From Scleromitrula shiraiana (Eukaryota > Ascomycota > Leotiomycetes > Helotiales > Sclerotiniaceae): a stretch of DNA of 64,000 bases. The DNA lies in NCBI GenBank assembly GCA_028455995.1, contig JABELC010000016.1:62001-126000 (forward strand). Direction: 5' to 3'. The translations under genes were made by a program, and so were the position numbers. This document shows, piece by piece, positions 59,261 through 64,000 of this stretch. The notes beneath the pieces were generated by a model, which saw nothing but the letters and a program-made list of their open reading frames with translations, ran no database searches and was not told the origin of the DNA. How positions within the stretch are numbered: position 1 is the first letter of the stretch; the number at the start of each line of letters is the position of its first letter.

Positions 59261-61726
59261 ATGCCGACATTTACAGGTAGGATTCCATTTTCTAGACATT
59301 AGAATGACTGCCACTGACTTTTATCTAGCGGCAGATAGTATTCGGATACTAGTTGCTACGGACAGTCATGTAGGATATGCGGAGAACGATCCAGTTCGGA
59401 AAGATGATAGCTGGAGAAGTTTCCATGAAGTTATGTGTCTGGCAAAAGATCAAGATGTATGAGTTCCTTCTTCTGTTCTGAAGAGTTCTATACTGATATT
59501 GAATAGGTAGATATGGTCCTACTTGCGGGCGATCTCTTCCATTTTTCACAACCATCTCGAAAAGCTATGTACCAAGTCATGCGATCACTTCGAATGAACT
59601 GTCTTGGGGAAAAGCCATGCGAACTGGAGTTATTGAGTGATGCAAATGACATTTTCGACGGCTCATTCAATCATGTCAACTATGAAGATCCCGACATCAA
59701 TGTTGCTATACCAGTTTTCTCCATCCATGGCAATCATGATGATCCAGCTGGAGATGGGAATTATTGTGCATTGGATTTACTCCAAGCATCAGGATTAGTC
59801 AACTACTATGGACGTACTCCCGAAGCAGATCGTATTTCAGTCAAACCCGTTCTCTTACAAAAGGGGCGAACCAAATTAGCTTTATATGGAATCAGCAATG
59901 TACGAGAAGAGCGACTTTATCGAACATTCCGAGATGGTCACGTTAAATGGTTTCAACCGGGTGTTCAAAAAACTGATTGGTTCAACATCATGGCAGTTCA
60001 TCAGAACCATCACCCCCATACTGATACCTCCCACTTACCCGAGCATTTCCTTCCAGGTTTCCTAGATCTTGTAGTCTGGGGTCACGAACACGAATGCAAA
60101 ATCGACCCAACCTACAACCCACAAGCCAGCTTCCATGTAATGCAACCGGGTTCATCCGTCGCTACATCCCTCGTCCCTGGGGAATCAGTCCCAAAACATG
60201 TCGCCATAGTCAATGTAACAGGACGAGAATTCAAAGTAGAGAAATACCGACTCAAAACCGTCCGACCTTTCATAACCAAGGAGATCGCCCTCTCAGACGA
60301 TAAACGATTCAGGCACCTCTCCAAAGGAAGCGATACCCGACCAAAACTAACCAAAGGACTCATGAACATCGTAGAAGAGCTAATCAAAGACGCGCGCGAA
60401 GAATGGATATCCCTCCAAGAAGACCCCTCCTCCATCACCGAAGACGAAATCCCCCTCCCCCTCATCCGCCTAAGAGTTGAACACACCGCCCCCGAAGGCG
60501 GAAAATTCGACCTCGAAAACCCCCAACGCTTCTCCTCCCGCTTCATCGGCCGCGTCGCAAACGTAAAAGACGTAATCCAATATTACCGCAAGAAAGCCCC
60601 CCGTGGCGCCAAATCAGCCACTGATATTGATCTCCCCAGCGAAGGAACACTCGCTCAAGTTGCCGCTTTCGACGAAATAAAAGTTGAGCGATTAGTTCAG
60701 GAATTTTTATCCAAACAATCTCTTCAGGTACTACCTACCACCCCCTTTGGTGACGCAGTCGGCCAATTCGTAGATAAAGATGATAAACACGCCATGGAAC
60801 TATTCGTCAGAGAATCACTCAAAGCACAAGTCGACGAACTCCTCAAACAAGCCGACGACGATGGTGATCTCGAAAACGAAGAAAACCTCCTCGCCGAAGC
60901 GATGGAAAAATTCCGTTTAGCGCAAGAAAATAAATTCGCGGCCGAGATGAAATCAAAATCGAAGGATAAGAGTAGGAGACGAGGAAAGAAACTTAAACCG
61001 AAGAAGAGACCCGCGCGGTGGGATTCAGATCTCGATGGTGAATGGGGGGAGAAAGCCGAACAGTGCGAGACGGATCATGATGATGATAGTGAAGAAGATG
61101 ATGATTCACCACCCATTGCACCACCAGCTTCTAAATCCAAAGGTAGAGCAGGCGCGAAGAACACTTCCGGTTTTATATTAAGCGATGATGATGATGAGGA
61201 GGAAGAGGAAAATGCAGACGATCCATTCGCATCAGATACTGCGCCAGCCAAAAAACCACCCGCTAAACGTGGCGCTGCGGCTAAAAAACCTGCAGCGACA
61301 AAGAAAGCCCCGGCTAAAGCAGCGACAACGAGAGGGAGGAAGAAGGTAGTAGAACCTGAACCGAGCGATGATGAGGAGGAAGAAGATGAAGATGTGGAGA
61401 TGGAGATGGACGATGCGCCAGCGCCAGCGCCAGCGCCTCTTGTGAAGGCAGCAGCGAGAGCGAAGGGTCAGCCGAAGAGAGCGGCGGCTGTTAGGTCGAG
61501 TGGACGGCAAACTCAAACCCAACTGAACTTCTCGCAAGCGGGAACGGGAACGGGCGGTGGAAGCACAAGGGGGAGTGGTATTAAGAAGGAGAGGAACGGC
61601 GGAGGAAGTCAGGCGGCACCGTTGGAATTGAGCGATGATGAGATTAGTGATGGGAGTGATGATGATGCGTTTGTGCCTATGAGTGTTAGTTCTTCTGCTA
61701 AGGGGAGGAGAGGGGGAAGGCGATAG
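59261..61726 (+). CDS. MRE11: DNA double-strand-break repair nuclease Mre11
   Basis: Mn-dependent nuclease of the Mre11-Rad50-Nbs1/Xrs2 complex, acting in double-strand-break repair, meiosis and telomere upkeep. Exons 59261-59276 (16 nt), 59329-59456 and 59507-61726 give 787 residues. The five phosphoesterase motifs are in place: D17-x-H19 (ATDSHVGY), GD57LFH60, GNHD with N124/H125, H213 in VHQNHHPH, and GHEHE with H241/H243, matching the yeast numbering. The capping domain continues with HVMQPGSSVATSL and KHVAIVNV. After about residue 480 the protein is basic/acidic and disordered: a Lys/Arg patch, several Asp/Glu runs, an Ala/Lys/Pro region (AKKPPAKRGAAAKKPA), QTQTQLNFS and a terminal KGRRGGRR, regions known in relatives to bind DNA. 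The motif GDLFHFSQPSR is unusual at the position where GDLFHxNKPSR is common. Confidence 0.98.
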
Positions 61727-64000
61727 ATGGATTGGTTGGGATAATAAGATGAGATGAGATGAGATGGGATGAGATGAGATGGATTTGTGGGAGTAGTAGT
61801 GGTAGATGAGAATGTAAGGGAGGATATGTTACGAACGTTATGATGAAATTATTTGACTCTTTACCGTTACTGTCTATTTAGGGATTGGGATTGGGATTGG
61901 GATTAGGGAGGCGATAGGTTGATATGATGATAACATATGGGATAATGATAGTATGATGATTACGATAGCATAGCATAGCATAGCATAGCAAAACAAAATA
62001 CAACAGGACAGGAAAGAGTATATCTCTCCCGCTCAAATTAGCATAGCTTATATGGAACTTAGATCTACAATAACTAACTAATACTTCCTATCAACAAGAC
62101 TATTTATATGAATATGAATATGAATATCAATATCAATATATCCCACAATATCCGAATACTTCTGAAACACAAATAGAAAAACCAGTGTAATACTAGTATG
62201 ATAACTTACAGGAGAGAGCCAGGTATAATTTATTTGCCTATACTATACAGCAATATAGCGATGGCGATACATATCTTATTTATCAGATCAAGTTTCCAGT
62301 TGCCATTAGCCTGGGGGGAAACAAAGATTTCTCTTCCTACTCGATATATCATACTGATATATGATATATATTTTAAACAGATGATTGAACAAGAGATATA
62401 TCACTAGTATATACTAGTACGTACCACGTATCGCCCACTAGCTGAGACGAATAATAATTAAGCGCTTACTTGTTATTGATAGATAGCGTGGACTTCCTTC
62501 AAGTTCGAATTCCTCGATTGAAATACTACTAGTATAAATGTGCTGCCTGCCTGGTCCAGATAGAAGATAGCAGATACAGACTCGCAGGCAAGAAATAATT
62601 TGAATAGAAGATTTTTATATCTGAACACACTTGAACTTGAAATTTGAAACTTGAAGATGTGATTGAATGAATAAATGAAAATATAAATATAAATATAAAT
62701 AACATTGTGACGAACTTGAAATATATAATTTTAGATTTCTAACCTCCCACTGGCACTTCGAGTCGCGATGTTCCAGTTTGAAGTTTTGAGATTTGGGATT
62801 TGGGAGGTGGTTATACTAATAGTAGTATTTTATTCTACTAGTATCATGATCTTTTATTAAGATCTTTAACTTTATATTCACTGGCAAGTTGATAAATGAG
62901 AAATTCAATTATATATATTAGTACGAAACAAACGAGTATCATGATTCATCTATTCATTTATATGTCTACTAGTATATATATCTACTATCATTATCAACTA
63001 CTAGTAATCTGACTCCAGACCGATCATCATCATATAAATGTAGTATTATACTAATATGATTTATCCGATACCGGGCTGCTGGGTTGATATTTGTTTCAAC
63101 GTTATTGTTATTGTTATTGTTATTATTATATTTATTATTGTTATATCTATATTAAATACTAGTAGATAGATGGATAGATGTATTAAGTAAATAGAAAGAA
63201 AGAAAGAATATTTCAAGAATTAATCATTTAGTTGGTTGGTTAGTTGTTTATGATTATAGGGGATGGGATGAAATATGATGGGATGGGATTGTAATATTTG
63301 ATTTTAGTTCTTTTTTGAGTACTAGTACAAGTTATTTGTATTGTATATATGAATCGTGAATATCTATCTGTCTGTCTGTCTGGATGTCTGGATATTTGTT
63401 TGTTTGTAATAATATCAGGATTTATCTGAATCCAGAATTCAACACCTCCCTACAGAATAAAATCCAGAATCTAGAATTTGTGGATTTTGATCTACGATGA
63501 TATTTTATTTTATTTGATTGATTTGATTTGGAACATATAACATATAAATAAAACTTGAATATAAAATATAAGATATAAAACTCGAATGTAAGATGATATC
63601 ATAAGACGAGGATATCGATAAATCCATCCATCCATTCATTCATTCATCTATTCATTCATTCATCCATACTATATATATCATAGGAGAGAGTCGAGGGTTG
63701 ATTCAGGTTGCATAAAATAAATATATTTAGATCATGATGCAATGGGGTATTTTATTATGATGTAATAGGGTATCATGATGATTGATTAATATAATTGATT
63801 AATATAATTCAATTGACCAATAAATGTAATGCATGATGCATGAATGGATTAAATTGAATTGAATTGAATTGAGAGGATGTATTGGATGGATGGATGGATG
63901 GATGAAGAGATTGTTAGTATGAAAAGTAGATATAAACTTGAATGCTTTGACTCGAATAATGATATTATTGTAAATAATATATAAAACAATAATAACATTC
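61727..64000. repeat. Microsatellite-rich, gene-free right end
   Basis: No gene is seen in the last 2.3 kb. It is packed with short tandem repeats: GATGA near 61748-61790, GGGATT near 61878-61905, TAGCA near 61966-61988, GAATAT/CAATAT near 62107-62140, TATTGT near 63101-63125, CTGT near 63367-63382, CATT/CATC near 63622-63665 and GGAT near 63881-63905. CTACTAGTA motifs recur at 62524, 62832, 62966, 62997 and 63157. The only longer open frame (62198-62407) has no coding features. Confidence 0.65.

Overview
The window looks like nuclear DNA of a filamentous ascomycete. Genes carry short introns (about 48-150 bp) with GTANGT-type donors and C/T-A-A/G acceptors, intergenic DNA is long and AT-rich, and the gene content is typically fungal (GH12 glucanase, GPR1/FUN34/YaaH transporter, fungal STAND-type N-terminal domain). 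The overall style recalls Leotiomycetes such as Botrytis or Sclerotinia, but that placement is an inference, not something proved by the sequence.

Left part (1-14 kb) is an accessory, fast-evolving region. It holds the 5' part of a DHA2-type MFS transporter (running off the left edge), two diverged F-box-like paralogues in the same orientation (2465-3852 and 5706-7303), an 11-exon gene on the minus strand coding for a 771-residue protein with an HExxH metallopeptidase-like motif and a poly-Glu tail (7862-10900), and a decayed STAND-N/ankyrin gene with two in-frame stop codons (11461-13744). AT-rich spacers with the short palindromic motif CTACTAGTAG separate them.

Middle (14-25 kb) has better kept genes: threonine synthase and, divergently, a small luciferase-domain protein; two coiled-coil proteins on the minus strand; and a secreted GH12 endoglucanase with a Ser/Thr/Ala tail. 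From 25 to 39.8 kb genes are sparse: a degraded reading frame near 27.6-28.4 kb, a small charged protein, a diverged tandem duplication with a GRGRGQ-coding motif, a GPR1/FUN34/YaaH acetate-transporter pseudogene broken at a poly-G run and by a TAA, a secreted proline-rich protein, and a pair of mitochondrial-style hairpins that suggests a mitochondrial DNA insertion.

At 39.8-43.5 kb lies a 1197-residue disordered protein with a canonical eIF4E-binding motif at its N terminus and a four-copy F-[ST]-x-[VL]-F-T-D/E-P repeat near its C terminus. After about 11 kb without a convincing gene comes a compact housekeeping block (54.4-61.7 kb): PRP43 helicase and TAF10 (divergent), then RSM19 (mitochondrial uS19) and MRE11 (divergent). 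RSM19 is split into four exons, one only 16 nt, and is invisible as a long open frame. The right end (61.7-64 kb) is a microsatellite-rich desert.

Exon coordinates for spliced genes were worked out by hand from splice signals and reading-frame continuity; for each complete model the exon lengths sum to a whole number of codons.
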